A stretch of 64,000 nt of DNA from Gymnogyps californianus (taxonomy: Eukaryota > Chordata > Aves > Accipitriformes > Cathartidae): positions 96,722,914 through 96,786,913 of the forward strand of contig NC_059471.1 of the NCBI RefSeq assembly GCF_018139145.2. The letters are read 5' to 3'. The notes under the pieces are model-generated. The model searched no databases. It saw only the letters and a program-made list of their open reading frames with translations, and had not been told where the DNA came from. Below, one piece after another: positions 49,215 through 62,929 of this stretch. Made by a program: the position numbers and the translations under genes. How positions within the stretch are numbered: the stretch's first letter is position 1; the number at the start of each line of letters is the position of its first letter.

Positions 49215-52200
49215 TTAAACTAATTTTTCCAAGTTGAGTCTGTTTTGTCCGTGACGGTAATTGGTGAGTGATCTCCCTGTCTTTATCTGGACCCACGAGC
49301 CTTTCGTCATATTTTCTCTTCCCTGTCCAGCTGAGAAGGGGAGTGACAGAGCAGCTTTGGTGGGCACCTGGCGTCCAGCCAGGGTCAACCCACCACAGAT
49401 CGTCAGAGTTTTCCTAGAGGAAAACTTCATCAACAGCAAGAGATGAACCGAAGCCCCAGATAGTGTATACTCAGTGAACATTGGGAGACTGAAGACACAG
49501 TTCACTTGGATTCTGCTTGGACCTTTGGCACATCTCCAGGGACTCCTGTGCTCACAGCATCCAAGGTACATTTCTGGTGCTTTCACGACGTGCTACTTGG
49601 AGATAGTCATCCATGGAGGCGAACTGAAGGTCCTGGAGCTCTTGATCCAACTGAGCTCCAGCTCCGCAGCAAAGAGCTTGGAAATTTCTGAAACCTTCTT
49701 TTTAATGGGGTCTCTTCGGGTAGCCATGTGCTTTCCCATAGGAGCAGGGCTGGATTCTGGGAGTCCTCTCCAAAGCAGTGCACATGTTGGCTGAGCCAGC
49801 TGGTCTGAGGCTCAGCACACTCTCAGTCCCACCATGAAGTAGTCTGCAGAAGTGTTCTGTCAGGGAAGGACAGGAATGGGAGCACAACCACCAGCCACAG
49901 AAACAGACCTGTTCTTCAGCAGCGAATCCAGGTTTGCTAGTACCCTATTTCAATCATTCTGCAACCATTTTTTCAATTGGTTCACAACTTCTAAACTTTT
50001 GTTTCTGTTTGACTCATAAATATGGTGTAAAGTTGATGGGTTTTTTCTTAAGGAGCTTTTTGCAAACTAGAAATCTTGTGTTTTCAGCTGTGGCAGTTGC
50101 AGACTAACCCAACCACTGATGGCTACAATATTATCTTGTTTTTCTGCACTCATTTCATTGTCTCTAGCTGGTATTTCTCATTGTACTGTTCAATTTGTAA
50201 CAGGACTACCCTTCAGCTTATTTGTGTACAGGGCTAGCCACAATAGGGCCCTGTTTCATAATTGTGTTGAGGTAATGCCCAAGGCTCTCAGCAAGAAATA
50301 ATAATAAATGACATGACACAACTGTGCTGAGTCACACCTTTTTAAAGCCCAGCTCTTTTTGAGGGACACAAGAGTATAGATAAAAACAGCCACAGGCGGC
50401 AAAGAGCCCCTACTGAAAACAGCTCCTGGTAACTCATTCAAGTCAGTGGTCATAAAGAACAATAGCACAGCTGTCAGATAAATGGGATGCTTACAACTTC
50501 ACACAGAAAACCTAAAAATTTCAACAACAAACCCATTAGCTTTTACTACACGAGTGGTACAGGACCTGCTGTTTCAGTAATGCTCTGCCGGGTCACATAA
50601 AACCTGTAGAGAAAACGCAGAGAAGTCTGGCATCCATCCATTCCTCCATCTGTCTGAGGGCAGCTGGGAAACTGTCCCAATCAGTCCTCAGACTCAGGGA
50701 TGCTGTAACACTGCAGCCAGTGCCAGTGTATGAAAACTATTACATGACCAACGTGTTCACAAGCCTCGGTTTGCAACAAATGCCTTATATCATCTCTCAT
50801 TAACAATTAAAATAAAAGCTTTACTTTTTACGGCTGTTTCAATCAGCCCTGCTCCTAGGATATATGTTCCCGAAACGGTAAAATCACAGATCATCAGCAC
50901 CAATTCTGGATCATCTCATCAGCCTATGACCATATCCAGCACAATCCTTTTTACCAGGAATTTTAAAACTGTTTTCTACCACATTCCAGTGGCATAAGTA
51001 ACCCACAGCTCCATGCAAGATAGAGGAGAGCATATTCTGAAAAATACATGATGTATATTAAAATCACGTCAGTTGGGATACATCAGAACACAAGGCAAAG
51101 ACATCATGAGCCTGGAACTACTGTTTTTTTCCTAGGGCTTTGTTTTGGGTAAGGTGCTTTTTTCCCTGCACTAGATAGTCCTCCTAATTTGTTATGACTT
51201 TTAAAAAAACAACCTAGGAATGAAGAAATTAGATTAAGTCTTCCACTTAGTTAATTTCTGTGATCTAATATTCCCCTCATGTTCCAACACAGCTCTGTTC
51301 TTTGCTGACGACGTCAGGGCTGAGGAAGTCTCTTAGAAGGTGGTTTCAATTCAAGGGCAAGGCAGACCAGAGACCACTTAGTTCCCCAGACAAAGTGTAC
51401 TCGCTGTAGTATGCTTGTAGGTGAGCCAGAAGCTGTAACGAGAACACTTAGGAAACCAAGTCCCCTTGGATATAGATGATCAAGAATGTTCTCGACAAAG
51501 CTGAAAGCAGTTCAGAACACGGTGTCTCACCAACTTGTACTGTAATGTTTTAGTGTAGTTACTGTGGATCTCATTTCTGGCAATATCTTGAAATAGCAAT
51601 CAATACTTGCCCAGAGTACGCTTTCCCTGCTATTTATTGTGTTATCCAGCCAGTGGCAACAACAACCATTTAAGATCAACTAAGCACTGATATGTTGCTA
51701 ATGATGAGTATCTACTGTATGGGTAACAAGGATCAAGACCCTTCCATGCTGGATAATACAGAAGAAAAGATTCCCAGATACCCATCGCTATAGCATCTGA
51801 GGAAATTTTGTATAAAATAAGTAGCAACAGGAAAGTCACCAGTGGACATCCTCCCCTCTCATCCTGCAAATAAAAATATTACCACAAAGACAGCGGACAC
51901 TAAAAAGAAATGGACTATCTATCAAGTGGGCTGAGCTTGCATGGAGGAAAGAAGAGAGGCAAATATTTTAACAATATGAGGATTAGGGTTTTGTGACAGT
52001 AAGGCAAAAAAAGGTTGATTTTGTGGAACTAACTCCTGGTATGTGCTCCTGTTGTTTTTCTGTTGGTCTGTATTTTATGTTTGCCAAAAATGTCAAAGTG
52101 TAAGATGCAAGATTTTATGTCCATATATTATGAAGGAAGTAAAGCAAAGCAATCCATCAATCCAGTGGCTGATGTTCAACCTCCTTTCTCCCTTAGACTT

Positions 52201-55200
52201 GTGTATATCTGCCTCTCCTGCACTTCTGAGAAACCGTGAGCTGTCTCATCCCCAGGAAATACAACAAACCTTAAATTGCAGAAACAAAAAGTCTTATTGA
52301 GCATTTGGGAAATGTTCTGAACAACATTGCCCATCTCCTCCGGCAAAACGTTGCAGTAGAGACAGACAGACACACTACTGGTGGAAACGACTGGCAGAGA
52401 GATGTTGCAAAATACATGTGACTTTAGAACCCAATATAACTGTTTCTCTGACTGGGGGAGCTGAACACAGGAACACGCTGAGAAAAGCACTACAGTGTGC
52501 TGGATGTGCCAGCATTACTGAATACTGAGCAGCAGCAAGAACAGGGCACATGCAGCAAGAGGAAAACAAACGTATCATCTGAAATAATGAAGCTAAGTTA
52601 TATGTTCAGTGCTTTCAGGTAACTGCTAGACATGAGTAAAAAGAGCAATACTATCCTTGTGCCCAAAACCAGTCCAAGTTTTTGGTTTTCAGATCCTTCC
52701 TCACAGAGTTCTCAAAGAACTTCAAAAGAAAAACAACATCTGTATGGTGAATGGTAGAAGACGCTGGACTGAACAGAGCAGCTTTGCCCAGTAGCTGAGG
52801 ACAAGGAAAGGACTCAGACAGACAGACTATCATCACTTAAATTGGAATTAGCCAGGACACAGCAATAATTCTCAGCCGGTGGCTGGATTTGTATACCCTT
52901 TTAAGAGGGTAACTTATTACACTATGATTCATCTAGGTAGCAAACTCATTTATAAACAAACTCTAGATGTTGCCTAAACTTGATTTCTTGGCCCCAGGTT
53001 TCCCATCTCAGTGGTTCAGCTCCACCAGCGGGAGCAGCACCGGCAGAGTGAACATGGATAAGGCCCCTAGGATGGTGATACCTTCACCAAGCTACCGCTT
53101 CCACCCACTGGGAACAGGACAAGGCACCTCCACTGCAACAGCCACACGGGCTCCCCTCAGCAGCCGCACCCTGCAAGCCGGGTGGTGCTGCACAGGGTGC
53201 TGCAGGCGCATTCAGAAGGAGCTCTGAGAAACTTTCCTGCCACCCTGCCTTCTCCCTGGCTCTAACATGAAGCATGAAAGGGAGGATCGAGCTGCATGAC
53301 GGTGGTTCAGGTCACCTCCCATGCCACCCCCAGCCTAGGGAGCAGGAGGCGGAGGGCAGTTTCTCACTTCCCTGTGGGAGAAGGAGTGACTGCCGGGTGT
53401 GGGGCTCTCCCTTCCCTCCCCTTGCACTCCCACAGGTACCCTGCCAGAGGGCATGGTCTGCAAAGCCCACGCACGAGCTCCTCGCACCCTCTTAGTCTCC
53501 AAAGCAGAGCCGTGTCAGACTTGCCCATGAAAAAGGGTGCAAACTCTCCTGCCTGGGCTCCTCTGGGGCATGTGCAGCCTGGGCCCCCAGCAGAAGACAA
53601 ACCCGAACGCTGCCATTGCAGCAGCACTGAGGAGTTGCTCTCTGCAGCAACGCAGTCTGAGCCACGTGAATTTCGTCTGTGTGATTTCCTCCAGCTTATC
53701 ATCTGATCTCTAGCCCACAGTCAAACTGAACCGTGAGGGTTACAGGTGAGGGAACGAAAAGTGCTTGTGTTCTCCCTTTACATCCCTCCTTCTTCCCACC
53801 TCCTAGCCTCCTCCCTCACCTGAATTAATCCAAAGTTACAGAAGTAGAATCACAAGTTAAAGAGCAAAAAATAGGGAATATGGAAAAAGCCTGTCATAAA
53901 ATGAGGTTACTCATACCATCATGAGGAAGCAGGGTGATTATACACACTTTACACAGAACGATAGAAACAATAGGATTACTCACACAATCTGAAACTCTAA
54001 TGAGGCGCATCAGTTACACTCCCACAGCAATCTGGAGAAAGAAGGAGAGTAAAATCTGCTGGTTTAGCCTAATAAGGACTTTGTGAGAGAGTCACAGTTA
54101 ACATGCCCTACTTACTTATGGTATGCCACAAGCCTGCTAGGGACTGCAGTCCAGGGTTTCTATATGTGCTCACCAACCCAATGGAGAGGGGGAGGGACCA
54201 TAGATATGGCTATTCTTCTAGCCATCTCCAACTCCACTGTCGTCCTTAACATAACCAATTCAGGACGAGAAGGTAGATACAAAATCAAAAGAGGAAGCTC
54301 ACCGGTAGTTATGCTGAAACTTTGAAGAATACATCTTATACTTTATTTTAAATCATTGGTGACACGATAAAAAGCCATTCACATAAAGACAGAGGAACAG
54401 GACAGATCTTCTTAAATGCACTTCTACAACCAGACCTCTTGAAAAGAGCAAGCGCTGGATTGACTCTATGTGCTTGTGACTGTGAAGGCAGTATCTGTAA
54501 ATGGTACAAATGAAAGGAAACACGTCATCTGAAATTATACACCTGTAAAATTTTGTAAGACCTATTTTTGTAAATAGTTTATGTACTACTTGCCAGATTT
54601 CCCTCCATGGTGGACTTTTTTGTGTGAAATTTAGAAAACGACTGGGAATCTCCCGGGCACGATTCATCTCATTCTATCATGGAGGTTTCAGCCAGGTGAA
54701 CTGTCCTCTCCTCACTCAGCAGACGCACAGGAGCCCCAGGCAGCTGCACTACAGGTGCCCACAGCAGCTTGAGATGGATCTGTCCCCCTTTTCTCAGGAG
54801 CTGAGCTTCCTTCACAACTCCTGTTACATAGCTGTTTGAGCCTTCAGATAACCACAGCGCTTAAGTACATGCCCAAACTCTCCCGCTCCCGGACAAGGAA
54901 TTAAGCATGTGTTTAAAAGCTTTGCAGCACAGAGATGATTTCCCACCTGAGGACCATGGGAAAGTCCAAGGCTTCAAAATCTGTAATCCTTGATTTTGCA
55001 TGAGATTGAAATAATTTAAAATCAATGGTTCACTGCAGACTTACAAAAATGCTTCACTACAGCTTCATATCATTTTGACCTTTCTAAAAAAAAAGATCAA
55101 TCTAAAATGTAACCATAAAAATAAAACATAAACTGAACATCATGCATCTTAATTGTGTTGAAATAAAACAAAATTTTTCGTGAAGATGTTAGTGAAATCA

Positions 55201-56942
55201 TTGTGTTCTGTCAAATTTATCAATTTGTGTTGAATCAGCACTTTCTAAGTGTTCATCCAGCTCAAGACTTCGTACGCTCTTTACATCTATTCCTTTTCAG
55301 CAGAAAAGCTTTCCCAATGCTTTTGATGGCACCATGATAACTTCTTTATAGCATTTCTATTTAAAATTCCCTTTACTTACATTGTAAAAAAAATCATGTA
55401 GCTTAATTTTCTTGCTCCTTGCCATTAAAGCACCACCATCTTCATAAGAAAGCTGCATTTTATCTGCTTAGAGCTCTTCAGTATGAATAATCTCAAGGAA
55501 AATTATGCAGAAGACTCCTCAGTTTGCATTTCCCCTTCCTTGAGTGCCTGAGCTCTCCAAACGCATAACTGGAACACGGACATCAACCCAAACTTTTTGC
55601 AACAACCCGTTGGTGTTTCTGGTTATTATCACGCCTGGTGTTACAATACATCCTCTTTTAGGAAAAGCAGTGTTTAATTGACCAAACAAGAAAAACAAAT
55701 GCTTCCCCAAGGCAAAAATTCCATGAACTGTTTGGATGTTTTCTATGAAGTTAACAAGCACTTCTGTCAGTATTTGGAAGTCTTAGACACTGTTTTTTGA
55801 ATGGACTGCAGTAAAGAAGAGACAGTGTGAATAGGATTTTACAGTTTCAACATTCTTAAGGACATTCCAGGCTAAAATATTACTTGTTTTATAACATTAC
55901 TCATAAATAAATGAAGTTTTTAAGATAGAATGTTTACTCAAATTAAAATAAATCTTAAGTTATACACGTACAGCTAGAATAACAGAAGAAGAATATGGTT
56001 ATCTTCTAAACTTACAGGGAAGAGTGACAGGCCGTGCTCTTGAAACCTTCTTTTTAACATATTTATGTTTAATGTGACCCTGCAATCAGACTATGTGTGG
56101 AAACACTAAGTGCAGCTTTATGTACTTCTAGGGGCTTGGTGCAGCTGCAGGGATATAATCCACAGATGATCTAAATACAGGAAAGGAAAAGGATTCAGTT
56201 TTTTAATACCAACATCATTTACTGACTTCATGCTGACATAGTGTAGGTGAACATAAGACTATCGAGAGGAGGACTAATTCTTGTTCTTCCCAACCAAATG
56301 AAAAACATTAAACCAGCTTTTTCACTGCCAGAAAATAAAAAAAAGAAAAAAGAAAAAGAACATCTTCAACTTTCCACATTTTTGGGATAGCAAAACCACT
56401 GGCAAGCTGGAACTCAGAGTCCGAAGTCATTGAATTCTTGAGGATGTCTCAGCACTGTCCTTAGGATCAATGAATCAAAGACATACCACTGTCTCACATG
56501 CAAGTTCCCTGGTTTTCTTCCTTACTGTTCCCCCTAAGGGGGAGCATTCCAGGAAGGATGTTGTTCTTTACTTAGAAACATGATACAGTGAGCCTGGAAG
56601 GAAGAAATACCTGACTGGGACAGGTTTCGGTTACCCAAGAGCTGATGTTTTTCCCATCATGTCTGAGATGATCTGTAAGTGCTCTGATGTGCATGATTAT
56701 CTGAAAACTGAATGCTTAATACACCCAGTCAAAATATGAGGCATATACGTGTGATTTTAATTTGATCGAAAACAGAGAATATCGTTCTAACTCAGGAGTT
56801 TACTGTAGAAATTCAGATCATATTCAGACCATATTCAGAAAATAAATGCGGAACAGTAATCCATGTTGCCCAATCTGCACAGCGCCAGGCAGAGTTAATC
56901 TTAATGAACTGAGTTATTTTGAATCCTGATTTCCCTAGCATG

Positions 56943-57001
56943 TTTTATTATTTCATTATTTATTTATTTACTATTATAATTATTTCATTATTATTTATTA
57001 C
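56943..57001. repeat. (TTAT)n-like low-complexity tract
   Basis: TTAT, TTTA and CATT units repeat imperfectly for about 60 bases. This is a simple-sequence region. Confidence 0.85.
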
Positions 57002-58154
57002 ATTTAAGGTCCAAGATTTTAAAATGCCAAATTCTACCAAGCAGTAAAACTCCTTGATACTTTGGACATCTGCAATGCAACTAAAGTGATGATAGTTTTT
57101 AATAACACAGGAACTGCTGTAACCCAGGCCTGTTGTGAACAGCCCCAGAGTGACCACCTCCAGTTCAACCAAAGCACAAGTCTTTCAACCCTTCCCTACT
57201 GCCAATCTGTCCTATTTGCCTAAATTATAGGCTAAGAAAAGAACCTTACTTCTTGGTCTGTAGATAGATATCTACTGGAAAATCTGATCAGCCAGCTGAA
57301 TCTTCATTTTGGAGAAGCTACTGAGCATATTTCCTTAGAAGATGATCAGTTTAACCAACATTCCTTTAAATTGCCTGGGTTTAAACCTACAGACCTGACA
57401 ACTACATTATCTTCCTTGATTGCACTGTGAACTTCTCAAATGCACCAGAGTAACTTAGATTTCTCAATACTGCTCATTTTTGACAGAGAGCTAGACAATC
57501 TAGTGCTCTCATCTGGGTTTTGGTTTTGAACAAAATCAAAATTTGAGATCAAGTTTTGCCCTCAAACTTATTAATGTGCAATCGAATCCATGCTTCTACA
57601 TGGATTCACCTTGGAGGAGCAAATGGTCTTCAGAAATCTGAACAGAATTTGAGGGGTGAAAGACTACTCACATGAAAACTGAAAAAATATTTCTGCACAA
57701 CTCTTAAGCAGTGAACTCATAATTAACATCCTGAATATAGAAAAAAACAACCTTGGATAATTAGGGTTTCCAATTATTGGTCACTAACTAGAAATTAGCA
57801 ACATTATCAAAATGCCATTTAGTTTTCCATGAAAGATTGGTATATTTGGAAAAAATATTTCTGTTTAATTTGGATTAAGGCTAATGAAAGGATTGTGTTA
57901 TTTACTACCCCAACTATTAAAAAGTGCAAAGTATTTTTTAAGTATTCACAGAACCCCTAGAGTATTACAAATTTTAGTTCAAAGGACTGTGTATCAGAAA
58001 ATTCAAAGCCAAAAGTGTTTTGCTTATAATTTTCCTGTTTTCAAAGCATCAGGTAATTTGAATGAAGAGACTTAATCCTGTGCAATCGGTATGATCAGTT
58101 ATATAATCCGAGCTGGCACAGGTATGCAAACAAATGAAGAACAGAGAGCAAAAG

Positions 58155-58199
58155 CTAATAATTTGAACCAAATGTAATTGATTATTGAATAATTAACCC
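58155..58199. promoter_or_regulatory. Cluster of TAAT/ATTA motifs
   Basis: In 45 bases there are several homeodomain-type cores (CTAATAATTTG, GTAATTGATTATTG, ATAATTAACC), including a TGATTATT string of PBX/HOX type. AT-rich DNA produces such clusters by chance, so this is only a candidate element. Confidence 0.2.
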
Positions 58200-61100
58200 T
58201 GATACCAACAATACCAATACTAAGAGACTCTTCTGCTCTTTTTGTAATAGATTGTAAATTCTAGGTTTTTATTAGTGATGGGTTTGTCCCATATAATTTG
58301 GAGTGTTTTCACGGTCAGCACGTTTGGCTTCAGAGTTTTATGATATGAAAACAAGAAACTTTTGCAAAATTCACAATCTGATCCAATCTTGAGTTCAGAT
58401 CACATCTTCCAGAGGCTGTATGTGTTCAGACCTACAGATCAAGTTTTCAGCTGTGATTTATATGCAATTAGAAAATAAGCAAGTGAAAAAACATTCTGTA
58501 AACTAGCTGCATGAGGTTTCTCAACACAGTTTGCAGGCTTTTAAGGGCAAATCCACTTCATCGATATAACAAATCTTTTCAAATGCATTTTCAAAGGATA
58601 AGAAAAAAGAGAGTGTTGCTGTGTCACGGGCAGGATGTTGAACAAAGATGTTTTACTGGTGATAGTGGTATACATCTCTCACCATATCTATTTAGTAGTT
58701 ATGCTTAGGTAGCAATAAAAATGAAGGATGGATGATTATTGATTATCGGATGAAGCCCAGACTGGTGTCTGAACAGTTAGTAATCTGAACTATGTAGACT
58801 GCTGGATGCTCATCTGCGGTACAGAGTACAAGCTACGAGTTTAATGGAAGGAGTTATTATAAATAACATCTCTTCTGCTTTATCTCAGGCTGAATAAGTG
58901 TAGCCACCACAGTAAACCAGTATTATATCCCAACTGAAAATGCTGCTGTGATTATGCCTAGGTAAATATTGTGAGTTACTTGAGGTATCTTTTAAAGAAT
59001 TCTTAGTTCATGCAGCTCCAGCTTATTTGGCATTGACAATAAAATTCGACATGAAAAAATGTTATCATTCACTCCCATATCTTATTTTAATAGAAAATAA
59101 GTGTCATTGAATCTGCATTCCATTCTTTCCCAAAGGCTCTCTGTATCTCTTTCCCTTACATCAAGAAGATTTTACTTTTGTTGCCATCAGATGCAAAGAT
59201 ACTCACTACACACTTTTGAGAAGTACCTTGCTTAGTTTTGTTATATCATCTACTACACAAATCAATTCGAAGGCATTTCTTCTTTACTTAGTTAAAATGC
59301 ATATGTGTCACTATCAAAGCACTTCTTAGGTCTCTGAGCGAATTCTGACTGGGGCATCTCTACACTTCTGCAGTTCCACTAGCACCATGAGAGATACATG
59401 AAGGAAAAATAGATACTTCTCCAGGTATGTAGAAACCTAACTATGTCTCTTAAATAATATCAAATTTTTTTTTTACACAATTTAAGCTGTATATTGGTCA
59501 GAGTGTAGCCTACAGAAAATTATTATGAATTTAAGAAAAAAAGTTGTGATGTCTTTTCTGCACCCTGAAATGTCTGGGAAAATCTCTCTTCATGTTTCCC
59601 TTTTTCACCTGAGCGTTGCGTATATAGAGGAGTTTTCAAAGGCTCAACAAAGGACTTGTTTATTAATAATACAGACTTCTTAGGCTTATGGAGAAAGTTA
59701 CAGGCATTTAGTTAACTACAGCATTATGAATAAGCACCCAGAAGATGAAAGCGTAAGTGCAGTCTTCACATAATAGTGCTACTGGCTTAAGACTGGATAT
59801 TCATCCAAGGCATTTTACTTGCCAAGGGCCAAAATCATGTCTAAAGACACATTTCAACCTCATCCAACAGCAACACACAAATAAATAATACGTCTTTGAG
59901 TCATATAAAGTGAAGCTGAATACCATAACTGATTGCAGGTTCCTTCCCCCACTCATGCTTTAATTGTGCAATCAATAGTAAAATGTTTAAATCAATAATT
60001 TTGAAGTTGTGAGCTCAAAGCCAACACCAGCGGAGGAGGTTCTGCAGGCTGTGCAGTGCCAGAGCTGCATTTTCGTAATAGTTGTGTCTTGCCTTGAGTG
60101 CATCAATCTATAGATCAGCACATCTGAAGAGAAAATCCACAGGGTTTTCCCATGAAACTATATCCCTTTCCTACTCCTTTGGACCCTGCTTTTCTGTCTT
60201 GACTTTAATTCCTTTACAGGGGATGAACTTGCTCAAGGAAAAAAACTCCAAACGTCACAAAGGTACTTCAATCTAGAAATAATTCAGACAGAGCAGGGCT
60301 CTCGGAGCTTTTCCAGCACAGTGCTCTTGCCTTTCCCTATGCTACAATTGTTTCCAAACATGAAACATTGAAATGGCTTGTAAACGAATGCTGTTGCGAG
60401 GGAGAGAAGCAGAGCCTGCATAAACTGAGCTAGGTGAGGACGGGGTGAAGCAAAGGGCCGAGAGGTCAGCCCCTGCCCCAGCAGCATCCCCTGGCTGGCT
60501 GCAGACCCAGCCTGCGCTCTGTGGTCCATGCGAGGGGAGAGGCTGCAGCGCCCACGCAGCCTTCGCACCAGCCCCAGTCGGAGTGAGCAGCTCTTTTGTT
60601 GAGTACGACGTGAGTCAGACTGCTGCTGAAGGAAATAATTTTGTTTACAGCAATGGGAAGGGAATTGCTAGAGCAATTAAAATAATTTCTTGTTTCATAA
60701 TGCAAGCCATACCAAGAATGGCTGTTAGCTGCATTTCAGTCTCAGGTACTTAAAAACAAACAAACAATCAATCAGAAAAAGTAGGTTCTGATTTCACAGA
60801 GGGTTGTTAGTAAAAAGCAATCTTTATTTAATGCCCTCAAATCTTAGATGCTGCTGTGCCTGGCAGGCACCCAGTCCACATTCTTGTTACTGAGGAGCAC
60901 TCCCTTCCCGGCTAGCTGGAGGCAGTGGGTGGACCAGGATATCTACAGGGGTTGCTGTCCTATGCTGCCTACCTGAGGTTTTGCCAGTTGCTGAAGGCTG
61001 TGAAGCCATGGGGTGCGCATGTATACATGGAGGATAAGAGGAGGTGAAACATGAACCTGTCACCCACTTCTTCTTACCAAGGCAGTTGTTGGCAGGGTAC

Positions 61101-61477
61101 TCTCAGACCTCTGGTGGGACACACGGAGACATGCTGCAAGTGCCTAGGGCCGGCCTGACTCCAGTAAGGTATATCCATTTCATGGCTGGTCCATGGGTTT
61201 CACCGGTAAACAGAAGATTTGTAATAATGATGTCTCAGATAAGGCCTGACTGGCCCAGGAAGGGGAGATTTGTTTTGTTTTGTTTCATTTTTTTGAATTT
61301 TCTAACCCTGTGTCTGCACGGCAGAGCCAAAGTCCAACTACATTCCACCTGGTGATAGTACCTGTCAGGTCCAGAAATAATACCAAGATATTGATATGAT
61401 CCATCACAGTTAATATTTCTCAATACCCAAATGTTTACAGGGAATTTTCCAAGCAATTGGTTGGGAAGGAATAACAA

Positions 61478-61507
61478 TCTCTCTCTCTTTCTCGCACACA
61501 CACACAA
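61478..61507. repeat. Short (CT)n-(CA)n compound microsatellite
   Basis: A CT run of about 12 bases is followed, after TTTCTCG, by a CA run of about 14 bases. Confidence 0.85.
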
Positions 61508-61902
61508 ATGTACAGTTCCATGGAGTAATTCTGAAGAGCCACGTTAAATAATGTATGAGCTGCTCATGGACATTTTGCAGCAGGAAAAGGTGAAATCCAC
61601 AGTGTTACATATTTCACTGTGAGTTATTTGTTCAGTCCTATTGTTTGTTATCTGTTTAGAGAAGTAAAGTAATCTCCCCAAAGACCCTTCGATGTGTCTG
61701 GGGTTAAATAAGGAGAAATATGATATCCTTTGGGCTGGAGGGGCGTAGCATGAAGATACCTTCATCCTTGCAGATTACTAAACTGAACAGATCTTTTTCA
61801 CCTGCAATTCTCAGTAAACATACAGGTAGCTTTTGTTGTCGTTGTTTTAAAGTAACTGATAACAGTTGATAGAAGTGCTGATAATTAACATTTATCAGTT
61901 GC

Positions 61903-62052
61903 AGAGGATTGTGATGGATTCTCCGTCACTGGAAATAGTTAAATCACAATTGGATACTTTTTTCCCCAAAAGATTCATTGTAATTCAAACAAGAATCAGT
62001 TCAAAGTCATGAGACATGTTACCTAAACAGATGATCACAATGTCCTTTCGCT
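61903..62052 (+). mobile_element. Ancient CR1-type LINE 3'-end remnant
   Basis: ATGGATTCTCCGTCACTGGA, then AAATCACAATTGGATAC, then AATTCAAACAAGAATCAGTTC, and finally AGATGATCACAATGTCCTTTC follow, in order, the tail of an old CR1 family in which 'GGATTCTCCATCACTGGAAAT...GATGATCACAATGGTCCCTTC' is typical. The element is on the plus strand. About 150 bp survive and no open frame remains. Confidence 0.7.
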
Positions 62053-62340
62053 ATGATTATTTGTACCATTGAGGCTTCATGGGGCAAGACTACCCTATCG
62101 TGGGCACAATGTCAGAAGCAAAAGCTGGTCTGTGCCTGAAGGGTTTTTCGGTGTAAGACTGAGATAAGAAGCAACAGAGGGATACAGGAAAATAGGGCAA
62201 ACAGAACTACACAACAATACCAGGCCATAATTCTGAATCTGTAAATGCATTTAAGACAGCGTGATCCTCTGAAGGCTCAGGAAGTTTCAAATATTCTGTG
62301 AATACAATATATCAATACCAACTTCCTAATGTTTTCTTTT

Positions 62341-62358
62341 GGGGGGGGGGGGGGGGGG
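62341..62358. repeat. Poly(G) tract of 18
   Basis: An uninterrupted run of 18 G after TTTTCTTTT. Homopolymers this long are error-prone, so the length is uncertain. Confidence 0.9.
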
Positions 62359-62929
62359 TAGAGTTGAGACAATGTAAAACTATTAAATAGTCACTTCCCA
62401 ATTAATACGTACAGGAAAGTAAATCTGGTAAATCGTATGAAGGCTTTCTTTCAGTTTAGACTGGCTATATCAACCACACATTTCAGACATCAGCAGAAGA
62501 AAAAGAACTGCTGTTTTCCTTTGAACCAATGCAGCCTGGCACCAGAATTGTGTTAGGTTTCACAGTCTAGGTAGGGCCAGGTCTGGACAACACTTGCAAC
62601 AAACATCCATGGCCTTCAGAAAATAGTGTACATAAATGTCAGTGGTGGCATTGCACTTGCTAGAGCAGGGAGAGGCCCCTGCAAGATATAATACTGAAGA
62701 CCTGTCTATTTGGTCTTCTTAAGGAATCCATATCATTCTTCATCTCTTTCCAAGAAGACTTTAGCCATGGTGGAGGATTGCTAATGACTACCATACCTGC
62801 ATTTCTTATGCCCTGTCAGGTTAATTATAAAAATCCCACAAATACAATGTTCATATGAATCTGGAAAATACAGTTTATGTCTATCCTAAAGAAGATGAAA
62901 GTAAATTAGATGTTAGCTTATGTTCTCAG

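Larger units (their letters stand above)
48252..49397 (+). mobile_element. Solo LTR of an avian endogenous retrovirus (1146 bp)
   Basis: The ends are TGTATTGGGTTTGCGTGGCA and GGGTCAACCCACCACA, giving TG...CA termini. I recognise this as a long LTR type abundant in many bird genomes, probably ERVL-related. A TATA-like TTATTTAAG lies at 48429-48437 and AATAAA at 49209-49214, in promoter-then-polyadenylation order. No primer-binding site or retroviral gene follows at 49398, so it is a solo LTR. Flanking pentamers GACCA and GATCG agree at only three of five bases, so a target-site duplication is doubtful. The body contains two sets of internal repeats, listed separately. Open frames within it are not known viral genes. 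Confidence 0.9.

Noticed and set aside
53296..53706. 136-codon open frame in a GC-richer patch
   Set aside because: It overlaps another open frame on the opposite strand, has no splice context and no recognisable domain.
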